Of a DNA stretch of 64,000 nucleotides, positions 9,395 to 17,637 are shown piece by piece (position 1 is the first letter of the stretch; the number at the start of each line of letters is the position of its first letter). The DNA is from Acetobacterium tundrae (GTDB taxonomy: Bacteria > Bacillota > Clostridia > Eubacteriales > Eubacteriaceae). The notes below the pieces were generated by a model. It saw only the letters and a program-made list of their open reading frames with translations, made no database searches and had not been told where the DNA came from. The translations under genes were made by a program, and so were the position numbers. The DNA lies in the NCBI RefSeq assembly GCF_008086615.1, contig NZ_RXYB01000001.1, forward strand, positions 62,001 to 126,000. The letters are read 5' to 3'.

Positions 9395-9746
9395 ATTGAA
9401 ATTCCTCCTTTTTATTAATTAAATTCAGCCAGGTTTTTGAAAGTGCGGAGTGGACTATATCCCACTGTTTTTTTTGCATGTCCAGCTCGGTCAGGCCTTC
9501 TTCTTTGATTCGATAATATTTTCGCTGACGACCTTTTTCAGAACCCTGCCAGTAAGATTCGATAAAGTTTTTCTCTTCAAGACGATGGAGTACCGGATAC
9601 AGCATGCCCTCTGACCAGACAAGTTCATCTTCGGTTAATTCCTTCACTTTTTTAATAATTGCATAACCATAACTGTCCTCCTGTTTTAAAATGGCAAGAA
9701 TAAAAGGAATCGCCGAGGCTGCAATTAAATCCTTGGATACATTCAT
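9387..9746 (-). CDS. PadR-family transcriptional regulator
   Basis: The 119-residue product has the PadR winged helix: ILAILKQEDSYGYAIIKKVKEL, then WSEGMLYPVLHRLEEKNFIESYW and GRQRKYYRIKEEGL. ATG 9746 is preceded by AGGAGG with five bases of spacing; the frame is open further upstream but runs through the promoter. The promoter at 9786-9814 and the inverted repeat at 9758-9780 fit autorepression. The downstream membrane protein is its likely target. Confidence 0.92.
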   Translation of the reverse strand: MNVSKDLIAASAIPFILAILKQEDSYGYAIIKKVKELTEDELVWSEGMLYPVLHRLEEKNFIESYWQGSEKGRQRKYYRIKEEGLTELDMQKKQWDIVHSALSKTWLNLINKKEEFQYV

Positions 9747-9757
9747 AAAACCTCCTA

Positions 9758-9814
9758 TATACCAAGATGTTCTAGGTATAATGGTATTATACATAGAAGT
9801 TCTAGGTAAGACAA
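9758..9814 (-). promoter_or_regulatory. padR promoter and operator
   Basis: On the minus strand TTGTCT (9809-9814) and TATAAT (9786-9791) are 17 bases apart. Immediately downstream TATACC and GGTATA form an inverted repeat at 9758-9780. The sequence ACCTAGAAC with a following TC occurs twice, once in the promoter spacer and once inside the inverted repeat, giving two probable PadR sites. Confidence 0.75.
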
Positions 9815-10060
9815 GGGGTAGTTGAAAAATATTTTGCGAAGCTCGCATGCTGCCAAAATGAAGGCGGACATTGAAGTCAAGGATTTTATCACGAAACATA
9901 AGATTTCCATCATTAGAACAGAGAACCGACCTCTCGATCTTTAACTTAGTATTTCCTTAATTAATAAGACTGTTGACGTGATTTACAGACGATCTTAAGC
10001 TTAAATAGCTACTATATATATGTGAAAAGTAATGGACATACTTCTCACTTTACTATTTCT

Positions 10061-10095
10061 GAGCAACGAATCCTTCAAGGGTTCGTTGCTTTTTT
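10061..10095 (+). terminator. Intrinsic terminator, plus strand
   Basis: GCAACGAA pairs with TTCGTTGC, with extra CC/GG pairing inside, followed by six T. No annotated gene lies just upstream on this strand, so it may end a short untranslated RNA. Confidence 0.8.
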
Positions 10096-10183
10096 AGTGA
10101 CCATCCATTGCAATATTTTGTGGTTTGAAGAAGAATCTGTGACTTGAAATATTGGTTGGGGGCTGGTTCTGATAATTGCGGAA

Positions 10184-10210
10184 AATAAAAAGCACCTCGG
10201 TGAGATGCTT
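10184..10210 (-). terminator. Terminator of zinc-ribbon gene
   Basis: Read on the minus strand AAGCATCTC and GAGGTGCTT pair around three bases with one mismatch, followed by TTTTATTTT. Confidence 0.75.
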
Positions 10211-10257
10211 GTCAAAACGGTATATTTATTTGCTTCATCAGCTTTTTTGAATCTTTC

Positions 10258-10494
10258 TTATTTCGCTTCTTTGGATAGTTTCTGAACGCCCCGGGTAATG
10301 AGGCCGATGCCATCTACGTGTTCAGGTTCAAAACTAGAACAACCGCATAAAGGACAGGTCTTTTTCTTAAAGGCAAAATAATAAACGATATAGACAATAC
10401 CCCCTACTAACCAGAGACAATTAATTAAAAACCAAACGAAGCTAAATTTTTTTGTCGGGATAACGTTCTGACCACAATCACTACAATGTTTCAT
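10258..10494 (-). CDS. Small membrane protein with two zinc-ribbon Cys pairs
   Basis: The 78-residue product has an N-terminal CSDCG (residues 4-8), one long hydrophobic segment (about 19-42, WFLINCLWLVGGIVYIVYYF) and then CPLCGC. The two CxxC knuckles flank the membrane segment, so they may together form one zinc site on the cytoplasmic side, as in LITAF-like proteins. A GGGGG ribosome binding site precedes ATG 10494. Function unknown. Confidence 0.7.
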   Translation of the reverse strand: MKHCSDCGQNVIPTKKFSFVWFLINCLWLVGGIVYIVYYFAFKKKTCPLCGCSSFEPEHVDGIGLITRGVQKLSKEAK

Positions 10495-10649
10495 ATGAGA
10501 ACCCCCTTCATTTATTAATTGCAGTATATCATGTTCTAATTTAATTTAATACAACTATTGTGAAATATTTTTAGTATTTAACTGGCCTTATCCTTGTTTT
10601 TGTTTTTTATGGTATCCATAACGATCATGTCCAAGCAAATATGAAAAAA

Positions 10650-11498
10650 TCAGCTAAGCTTCTTAACCGGAAACTGGATTTCGGTCAGCCAGTCCGCCTC
10701 TGAATCTTTATTCCAGACCCCATCAATGTAGGATTCACGGGGATTATCGATGATTTCATAACCGTTGTTTTCCACCCACTTCAGCACAGCATTGTAGGCT
10801 CGGGGGAATCCCATATAGGAGCCTTTGTGAAGTGCACAGGCCGCATTTTCCACCCGGTCAATGACCTTGAAGGTCAGCATGTCCGAGTCCACTTTTTTTT
10901 CGGTGACCGCCTCGCAGATTTCAACATCCACATCGGTTTCCCGGTATTCACCGTCATGATAGATATTAAAGCAGTATTCAGGAACGGCACAGACACAGCC
11001 GAGTCGTTCCATTTCGGCACCCATCGGGGGGAGAATATGAAACAGGGAGTCGTACCCGGGGACGATGGTACGCATGGATGCCACAATCACCTGAGGGAGC
11101 TCCTTGAGGATAACGTGGTATTCCCCGGTATCCCCATCATTTTTTGCCAGATAGGATTCTACCTGGGACAGCCGCATGGTGTCCTCGGCAATTTTATGCA
11201 TGAGCTCCAATTTTTTTTGCTGAAGCAGATTTCTTTCTGGGATGCCGCCCTGAACCTGCTTAATTTCGTCCAGCGTAAACCCCATTTCCCGCAGCGCCAG
11301 AATTTGGTGCAGGATGGGGAGTTGTTCGGATGTATAATACCGGTATCCGGTGAATTTTTCGATGAAAGCCGGAGCCAGAAGACCGATTTCGTCATAGTGC
11401 CGAAGGGCCTTGATGGTGACCCGGTTCATTTTTGAAAACAGCCCGATTTTATAATATACGGTATTTTCTTTTCGTTCGCAATGATAGGTTTCGTTCAT
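10650..11498 (-). CDS. MerR-family regulator with GyrI-like sensor domain
   Basis: Residues 17-85 are a MerR winged helix (YYKIGLFSKMNRVTIKALRHY, YYTSEQLPILHQILALREMG), followed by a coiled-coil linker and a GyrI-like effector domain ending near WLTEIQFPV. This is the BmrR/BltR/TipAL architecture: drug-responsive activators of efflux genes. It lies 13 bases downstream of the ABC-2 permease gene on the same strand, with AAAGGAAAG before ATG 11498, so it likely controls the adjoining exporter. The extra N-terminal 16 residues are unusual. Confidence 0.9.
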   Translation of the reverse strand: MNETYHCERKENTVYYKIGLFSKMNRVTIKALRHYDEIGLLAPAFIEKFTGYRYYTSEQLPILHQILALREMGFTLDEIKQVQGGIPERNLLQQKKLELMHKIAEDTMRLSQVESYLAKNDGDTGEYHVILKELPQVIVASMRTIVPGYDSLFHILPPMGAEMERLGCVCAVPEYCFNIYHDGEYRETDVDVEICEAVTEKKVDSDMLTFKVIDRVENAACALHKGSYMGFPRAYNAVLKWVENNGYEIIDNPRESYIDGVWNKDSEADWLTEIQFPVKKLS

Positions 11499-11511
11499 TT
11501 GCTTTCCTTTC

Positions 11512-12252
11512 TTATTCCCAGCGGAAGAATCGTATCGATAGAATAATTCCGATTACCAGAGATCCAAACAAAACAATCAGGGGAAACAGCAGACTTGTTT
11601 CAAGTCCCAGACTTGTAGATTTTAAAAGCTTAATGCCCTGGGTAAGGGGGAGAAAGCCAGCTACTGCCTGGAGTGGTTTGGGAAAAATCTCAAAGGGAAT
11701 GGTGGCACCGGATAAAAACAACATCGGGAAGTAAACAATACTACAGACCACGTTGGCGGTTTTGACCGTTTGGCACAGGCTGGCAATGAGCAGTCCCAGG
11801 CTGTACATGGAAACCATGACCAGCAGATAAGACCCCATAAACGTCAGCTTGGAGCCTATCATTTCATAACTGAAGAAGGTCTTGGCCACGGCGTAAATCA
11901 GCAGGGCTGAAACTACTGACAGCAACATATTGATGACGGAATGTACCCATAATAGCATAGTTGGACTCACCGGTGTCACAAAAAATTGCTTGAGAATTTT
12001 CTTGTCCCGATAATCCGCGATGGTCAGGGGGATGCTCATAAACGCAGTGGCACAGATTCCCACAGTGGCCAGGGCTCCGAATGAACTCTGAATCAGGGTA
12101 GTGCCGGCATCGCTAGTGGTCGGGTTTTGTCCGGAAATAAGTCCGATTAAGATCATAATGCCTACCGGCATGCAGACACCGAAAAAGATGCTGTCAATGC
12201 ATCTCAAGGAAAGTTTGCCTTTGATTTTTAGTAAGGTCAAAAATTTTTTCAT
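11512..12252 (-). CDS. ABC-2 type transporter permease
   Basis: The 246-residue product has six predicted membrane segments and the ABC-2 signature region around FPMLFLSGATIPFEIFP. Its start overlaps the end of the ATPase gene by four bases. It should form the membrane half of a drug or lipid exporter driven by the upstream ATPase and governed by the downstream MerR regulator. Confidence 0.9.
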   Translation of the reverse strand: MKKFLTLLKIKGKLSLRCIDSIFFGVCMPVGIMILIGLISGQNPTTSDAGTTLIQSSFGALATVGICATAFMSIPLTIADYRDKKILKQFFVTPVSPTMLLWVHSVINMLLSVVSALLIYAVAKTFFSYEMIGSKLTFMGSYLLVMVSMYSLGLLIASLCQTVKTANVVCSIVYFPMLFLSGATIPFEIFPKPLQAVAGFLPLTQGIKLLKSTSLGLETSLLFPLIVLFGSLVIGIILSIRFFRWE

Positions 12253-12971
12253 ACCGCGATTTCCTCCTTCATTACCCAGAGATAAGCGTCTTCCAGTCGT
12301 TGGTAGGGACTTCTTTTAATCAGCTCAGGAACGGTGTCTGTCACCAGCGCATGTCCCCGGTTGATGATGCAGATTCGGTCACAAAGAACCTCCACTTCAT
12401 CCATGTAATGAGAGGTGAGAAAAAGTGTCAGCCCCTTTTCTTTCAGATCGATTAAAACATCCCATACCGCCCGTCTGGCCTCGGTGTCCAGCCCAGTTGT
12501 GAGCTCGTCCAGGAAGAGGACCTCGGGCTGAGGGATCAGCGCCAGCAGCACTGACAACTTTTGTTTTTCGCCTCCGGACAGTTTTGCCACGGGCTGCTTT
12601 TGGTACTGATCCAGTTTAAACTGGGCCAGCAGGTCATCGTAATTAGCTGGTGAGCGGTAAAGGGCAGCCATTTCCTCACAGATTTCGCCTATCCGGATAT
12701 TGCCCTGATAACTGGAGGACTGCAGCTGGACACCCACCCGCTCAAAAAGTCGCTTTCTTTCCTTTGTCGGATCCATGCCCAGAATCCGAACCGATCCGTT
12801 ATCAAAGGATTTAAGACCCAGGATACAATCGATGGTGGTTGATTTCCCGGCCCCGTTGGGACCCAGAAGACCAAACACCTCTCCTTTTTTAACGGTGAGA
12901 TTTAAGTTGTTCACCACAATCCGATTGCCGTAATGCTTGTTTAAGTTTTTCACTTCAATACTGATTTCCAT
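12249..12971 (-). CDS. ABC transporter ATP-binding protein
   Basis: The 240-residue ATPase has Walker A GPNGAGKST, signature LSGGEKQKL and Walker B VLFLDELTTGLD, where a Leu replaces the usual Pro after the catalytic Glu. It belongs to the DrrA-like drug/multidrug export group. ATG 12971 has GGAGGG four bases upstream; a TTG further up overlaps that site. It is the first gene of the three-gene exporter-regulator operon. Confidence 0.92.
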   Translation of the reverse strand: MEISIEVKNLNKHYGNRIVVNNLNLTVKKGEVFGLLGPNGAGKSTTIDCILGLKSFDNGSVRILGMDPTKERKRLFERVGVQLQSSSYQGNIRIGEICEEMAALYRSPANYDDLLAQFKLDQYQKQPVAKLSGGEKQKLSVLLALIPQPEVLFLDELTTGLDTEARRAVWDVLIDLKEKGLTLFLTSHYMDEVEVLCDRICIINRGHALVTDTVPELIKRSPYQRLEDAYLWVMKEEIAV

Positions 12972-13167
12972 TTTTCCCTCCAATCATTTCTTGCTACAGT
13001 TTGAAGTATAAATCCTCCTCCACGGGGAGAGTCAAGGGTGAGTTTTTATAATTTTAACAGGAAAAAAGAGCAAACTGTTTCGGAATTACACCTGCCTGGT
13101 TTCGCTTAATCAGAGGTAATTAATACAACGAGGCGGTCTGTATCGACCAGCAGGCTCCAAAAAATAG

Positions 13168-13203
13168 TACCGACCATTGCTGAAGGTGCAGCAATGGTCG
13201 GTA
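13168..13203. terminator. Bidirectional terminator between exporter and bza operon
   Basis: TACCGACCATTGCTG and CAGCAATGGTCGGTA form a perfect 15-base-pair stem with a six-base loop. T-rich tails follow in both directions. On the minus strand it ends the bza operon just below bzaE. Confidence 0.9.
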
Positions 13204-13216
13204 TAGCTTTTTACTT

Positions 13217-14701
13217 TTATGACATGATCAAATCAACGGTCTGATTGAATGATTTTACATAAATATTTATTTTTTCAGTCGTCATTTCATCATTGTCAAA
13301 TTCATTCAATAAGCCGGCAAAGGAGTACGCCAGCAACTTATTGATTTGATCGTATTTTTCAGTGATCACAGGATCTTTTTTAAAACTCAGTTCCCAGGAA
13401 TCTTTCATATAAGTGAAAATATGGTTAGTCATATCCCGCATCATTCCGGCCATAGCGGCAACCTTTGGATTCAGGTAATCGGTATCGGCTTCGTAGGTGG
13501 AGTGATCAGAAATATTGAGTCGTCCCTGTTCCTTAAGGGCTTTGTAGGAGGAGCTTCCCTGAAGAATGATCATATGATGATAGAGAACATTGACGCTTAT
13601 TTCCAGTTTCTCCAGAAGATCATTTCGTTTAAGAAAATCGTAATTTACTTTCAGATCTTCAAGGGTGGAGTCCGGTTCGAACATAATAAAGCCGACGCTG
13701 GGTTCAATACCGTATTTTCTCAAAATCTTCAGAGCTTTTTCATTATCGGCAACGGTGGTCAGTTTGTTCAGCCGTTTTAACGCCTCATCCCGGCCGCTTT
13801 CTAAACCGATGAGAATATGACAAAGGCCGGCATCGGTTAGAGCCGTGATGGTTTCTTCCTCAATATCGTTGGCTCTGGCTTCAATGCCGAAGCGGATGTT
13901 TCGATCTTTCAAGAGTACGGCAAGTTTTAGCACCCGGTCTTTTCCGGCCCGACCGGGACCATAAAAGTTGGGATCCACAAAATAGAAATAGCGGATATCG
14001 GTTTCCTTCATAATAGCGTCAATTTCGGCAATGATATTTTCAGGGCTTCGCCCCCGCCATTTTCGTTTGGCATCCCCGTAATAGGGGTTGATGTAGCAGA
14101 AGGTGCAGCCGCCGTAGCAGCCGCGACTGCCGGAGATGTTGATTTCTCCAAAAGAATAGGATCCTTTACTGCGCAGCGGAAAAGGGAGTGAATCCACATC
14201 GGTGGTGATCTCCCCCTGAGTGGCGATGATTTTCCCGTCCTGTCGGTAGGCAATTCCCTGCAAATGGTCATCCGGGAAATGATCCACAAGTTTTGAGAAC
14301 GTCAGCTCGTTTTCGCCTAAAAGTGCCGAGTCGATGGCTGGGCAGCGGTTGAGAATTTCTGCATAGGCAAAAGTGGGATAGAAACCATAAACAGTGACGT
14401 AGTCAATGGCATAGGCCGCTTTGACCTGTTCAATAAACTGGTAGAGGGTTTGATTGTTTTCCCAGTGATACACCAGGTGAATACCTAAAATGGTGGGGCG
14501 GATTCTGGCAATCTCTGCTTCAATGGCGGGATAATCCAGCTTTTCCAGATAGCCGTCGACGATGGTGACATCAATACTTTTGGAAGCAAGCATTCCCCCG
14601 ATATAGCCGGTATTTAAACAGGCGGATAAGGGAGCATTGGCGATATCGTTGCAGCGATCTTCCCCATAGGAGCGGGGATGTTCTAATAAAAGTACTTTCA
14701 T
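13217..14701 (-). CDS. bzaE: B12-binding radical SAM protein, BzaE-like
   Basis: The 494-residue protein has an N-terminal cobalamin-binding-type domain and the radical SAM motif CYGGCTFC (Cys 195, 199, 202). In the anaerobic lower-ligand pathway BzaE turns 5-methoxy-6-methylbenzimidazole into 5,6-dimethylbenzimidazole. I call it bzaE from its last position in bzaA-bzaB-cobT-bzaC-bzaD-bzaE, the order known from Eubacterium limosum. Its ATG overlaps the bzaD stop as ATGA, with GGAGG seven bases upstream. D and E are paralogues, so the labels could be reversed. Confidence 0.82.
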   Translation of the reverse strand: MKVLLLEHPRSYGEDRCNDIANAPLSACLNTGYIGGMLASKSIDVTIVDGYLEKLDYPAIEAEIARIRPTILGIHLVYHWENNQTLYQFIEQVKAAYAIDYVTVYGFYPTFAYAEILNRCPAIDSALLGENELTFSKLVDHFPDDHLQGIAYRQDGKIIATQGEITTDVDSLPFPLRSKGSYSFGEINISGSRGCYGGCTFCYINPYYGDAKRKWRGRSPENIIAEIDAIMKETDIRYFYFVDPNFYGPGRAGKDRVLKLAVLLKDRNIRFGIEARANDIEEETITALTDAGLCHILIGLESGRDEALKRLNKLTTVADNEKALKILRKYGIEPSVGFIMFEPDSTLEDLKVNYDFLKRNDLLEKLEISVNVLYHHMIILQGSSSYKALKEQGRLNISDHSTYEADTDYLNPKVAAMAGMMRDMTNHIFTYMKDSWELSFKKDPVITEKYDQINKLLAYSFAGLLNEFDNDEMTTEKINIYVKSFNQTVDLIMS

Positions 14702-16026
14702 AGTGCGACCTCCTGCCACATAAATATATTTTTCTTGGTATGATAGATTTCCAAATCATAACGCAACCGATCAAAAGGGGCGGGATTGTAATAGGTAGGG
14801 TAGAGCAAATCGGTTTCTGGTGTAATCACATGATTTTCAAGCGCTTGTTTTTCAACCTTGGTTCCCGGCAAAATACGAATATTGTTTAAAACAATAGTGC
14901 CCAGGGTTTTCGATGCATAGTGAATGTTATAAATTGCGTCGATCAGCTCTTTGGCCTCTTTAATGGTTTCTTCGGTGTCTCCCGGGGTATTAACCAGGAA
15001 ATGATAAACGGTCACGACACCGCTGTTGGCCAGCACCTGGGCGGTGTTGAGGATATCTTTGACAGCCATGTGTTTATCCATGGCATCCAGTGCGGTTTGA
15101 CTGAGCCCGTCAGGTGAAAGCGAAAAACACTCACAGCCGGACTTTGAGTAAAGGGCCACATTTTCTTCGGTTAGAAGGTTTTCTCTGAAAAAACCGCTCC
15201 AGTTGATCTTGAGACCGCGTTTTAGTATTTCCTTACAGATGTTATCCAGGTGATCAACGGGAAGATTTACCACCGAATCGGTGAAATGAATCCGGGTGAC
15301 ACCATAGGTATCGTAAAGAAATTCAATTTCATCCACAACAGATTCCGGGGTGCGGCAACGCATGTTGTTTCCCTGGAGCAGTGGATAGGAACAGTAGCCG
15401 CAGGTAAAACTGCATCCCCGTTTGGTTTCCACACCGATACTTTCCACATAGTTATTGACGGTTAGATAGGGCCGGGGGTCCAGCAAATCCCGATTGGGCA
15501 TCTGGTATTCCAACATATTGTAATCCCCAACGGGAGGGACAATTGAAACGTTCCCGTTTTCTCTGAAACATAAACCGGGCAGGCGGGGCGGGTTCGCTAA
15601 ATTTGCCAAAAGCGGAACGATGATTTTTTCTGCTTCGCCGGTGACCCCGAAATCAATTTCTGGATATTCTATCATTAAACGTTCTGGAAATAAAGAAAAA
15701 CCGGTGCCGCCGACTAAAATCGTTGCTTCCGGAGCGTATTTGTCAATGAAAGCTAAAGTTACCGCAAAATTAGGAATGAGGGACGATGTTTTGTTTCCGA
15801 GGGGATCGATATTTCGCAGCGAAACGCAGATAACATCTGGCTGATGAGCATCCAGCTGATGTCTCAGATCCCCATAGGGATCCGAGGACATATTCATATC
15901 AAAAAGATGGAGATCGTAATTGGTTTGACGTTCGACCTGGGAAGCAAGAACAACGATCCCAATGGGATAAACCCGTTCGATGTCAATGCCCTCCATGGAG
16001 AGCGCTTGAACGAATAATATTTTCAT
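14698..16026 (-). CDS. bzaD: B12-binding radical SAM methyltransferase, BzaD-like
   Basis: The 442-residue product has an N-terminal B12-binding-type domain (VSLRNIDP and ILVGGTGFSLFPE regions) and the radical SAM cluster motif CSFTCGYC at Cys 205, 209 and 212. BzaD methylates C6 of 5-methoxybenzimidazole. ATG 16026 is preceded by AAGGAG; the open frame to 16068 lacks a ribosome binding site. It lies 69 bases below bzaC. Assignment to D is by operon order. Confidence 0.82.
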   Translation of the reverse strand: MKILFVQALSMEGIDIERVYPIGIVVLASQVERQTNYDLHLFDMNMSSDPYGDLRHQLDAHQPDVICVSLRNIDPLGNKTSSLIPNFAVTLAFIDKYAPEATILVGGTGFSLFPERLMIEYPEIDFGVTGEAEKIIVPLLANLANPPRLPGLCFRENGNVSIVPPVGDYNMLEYQMPNRDLLDPRPYLTVNNYVESIGVETKRGCSFTCGYCSYPLLQGNNMRCRTPESVVDEIEFLYDTYGVTRIHFTDSVVNLPVDHLDNICKEILKRGLKINWSGFFRENLLTEENVALYSKSGCECFSLSPDGLSQTALDAMDKHMAVKDILNTAQVLANSGVVTVYHFLVNTPGDTEETIKEAKELIDAIYNIHYASKTLGTIVLNNIRILPGTKVEKQALENHVITPETDLLYPTYYNPAPFDRLRYDLEIYHTKKNIFMWQEVAL

Positions 16027-16095
16027 GATGGCTCCTTGATTGTATTTTTTAGTAATGTGATGAATCAATCGTCATAAGTATGATAAAAGTGCGGG

Positions 16096-17637
16096 TTACT
16101 CCAGTAGCAACAGTCCGTAATATTTGACGATCTGATCTTTGGCGGAGCGGGTTTCCAGAGTTTCGCCGTTTCCGCGAACAGTTTCAAAAACATCAATTCC
16201 GGAGCCTTCCATAGAAGGTCGTCGATTTTTCGTGTTTTTGCAGGGCTTGTCAAGATCGCATTTAGGACAGATGGCACAGGGACCGGCCCAAAAGGAGAAA
16301 GCTTTATGAAAGCCAGCAGTGAACGCCAATTTTTCAGCAGCCAGTATTTTATGCTGAAAATCTCCGGTTGGGGGTTCGCCTTTCAAAAGAAGGGCTTTTG
16401 AATAGGATGAGATCAGACTCCGGGTCTCATCCAGACTGATGTCGTTTGATTCACAATGCTTTTTATCATACGACGAACATCCGAAACGGCACTTGTTTTT
16501 GGCAAAGTCTGTAATCACCACTGAATCAGGAGAAATTTCGAAGACATCATGAAATCCCATTTCCCGGATCGGATGAATCAGTTTCTGAATGGGTGTGATG
16601 GCTAAATTTTCAATCAGAGATGATGACTTGGTACCAAAAATAAGGGCTGTATCGGTTTCCAATGGGATAAGGGGAGTGGTGGATAAACCGCTTTTTCTTA
16701 ATGTATCAATCACCCATGCTCCCGAAAACACTTTGCCATTATAAGTATTCAGCAGCATGTTGACATCGGAAAGGTGTGCTTTAACGGGGCAATGCTCGTT
16801 AAAAAAATCATGAATGAGAAGGATGCCGTCATCCGTTAAATGTTTTGTAGCGGTACTTAACACTAACTCATTTTCGGCTTCAGCATAAGCATGGACGATG
16901 TTGGATAGAATAATTAGTTGGTATTTTTTAGTCAGTCCCCATTCCGGTTCTAAAATATTGCCAGGATGATAGTCAACCCGATCTGAAAAAGGTGTTTTTT
17001 CGATTATTTTTTTTGTCTGGGGAAGAACCTGACGGATGTCCAACAGAGTAGCCCTGGTATCCGGAAACTTGTCTAAAAAAGCTAGCGCCATAGCTCCGGA
17101 ACCGGTGCCAACATCGAGGATTTCGCCGGAAAGAGAGCTAAAAAAAGTGACACACTCACTGGCTTTAAGTTTAGCGATGTTATCCATGGCTTTGATATAT
17201 TTCTCCCGGCGGTTATCCAACTCATCTTCGCTGGTATCTTCAGACAGAAAATTAACCCGGCCTCCGGATTGCAAAGAAGCTTTCAGGGTGTTCCAATCCG
17301 CAATAAGATTTTTTCGCCACAGAATGGAGTCCCCCTGGTAGAGGGGACTTTCCTTCAGTAAATAGTCTTGAGTGAGCAGAGAATTGGTATAAAACTCCTG
17401 ATATCGTTCTAAAAGGCCCAAACTTCTTAGCAGTTCAAGATAACGGCCGACTGCGGCTTCGTTGGAACATAAGGTCTGGGAGAGCTCACCAGAGGTTGCC
17501 CCCTGGCTGCCAAAAACATGAATTGTTTCAAAAATGTCCATTTCAAGTGCCGTAAACAAAGCATCGGACAACCAATAGGCGGTTGAAAGATCTTCTAAAT
17601 ATTGGCCGCCATTAGTGTGTGGATCATAAGCTTTCAA
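16096..17637 (-). CDS. bzaC: BzaC-like O-methyltransferase with C-terminal DUF2284-type domain
   Basis: The N-terminal part is a plant-type O-methyltransferase: a winged dimerisation helix region (ALEMDIFETIHVFG, SNEAAVGRYLELLRSLGLLE) and a SAM-binding EILDVGTGSGAMAL. In the pathway BzaC methylates 5-hydroxybenzimidazole. The last 150 or so residues resemble the DUF2284 metal-binding family: CRFGCSSYDKKHC, CAICPKCDLDKPC and RPSMEGSGIDV. I favour TTG 17637 as start because AAAGGAG sits nine bases before it inside the cobT end; in-frame ATGs at 17667 and 17673 lie upstream of that site and lack their own. Confidence 0.82.
   Translation of the reverse strand: MKAYDPHTNGGQYLEDLSTAYWLSDALFTALEMDIFETIHVFGSQGATSGELSQTLCSNEAAVGRYLELLRSLGLLERYQEFYTNSLLTQDYLLKESPLYQGDSILWRKNLIADWNTLKASLQSGGRVNFLSEDTSEDELDNRREKYIKAMDNIAKLKASECVTFFSSLSGEILDVGTGSGAMALAFLDKFPDTRATLLDIRQVLPQTKKIIEKTPFSDRVDYHPGNILEPEWGLTKKYQLIILSNIVHAYAEAENELVLSTATKHLTDDGILLIHDFFNEHCPVKAHLSDVNMLLNTYNGKVFSGAWVIDTLRKSGLSTTPLIPLETDTALIFGTKSSSLIENLAITPIQKLIHPIREMGFHDVFEISPDSVVITDFAKNKCRFGCSSYDKKHCESNDISLDETRSLISSYSKALLLKGEPPTGDFQHKILAAEKLAFTAGFHKAFSFWAGPCAICPKCDLDKPCKNTKNRRPSMEGSGIDVFETVRGNGETLETRSAKDQIVKYYGLLLLE

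Larger units (their letters stand above)
9900..10257. other. Intergenic with two terminator hairpins
   Basis: No supported gene lies here. The left part is AT-rich with an alternating TA tract near 10015; the right part has two hairpins listed separately. A small RNA ending at 10095 is possible but no clear promoter is seen. Confidence 0.4.

Noticed and set aside
10032-10097. 21-residue hydrophobic micro-ORF (starts MDILLTLLFL) resembling a type I toxin
   Set aside because: It runs through the terminator stem and T tract and has only a weak upstream GAAAAG.
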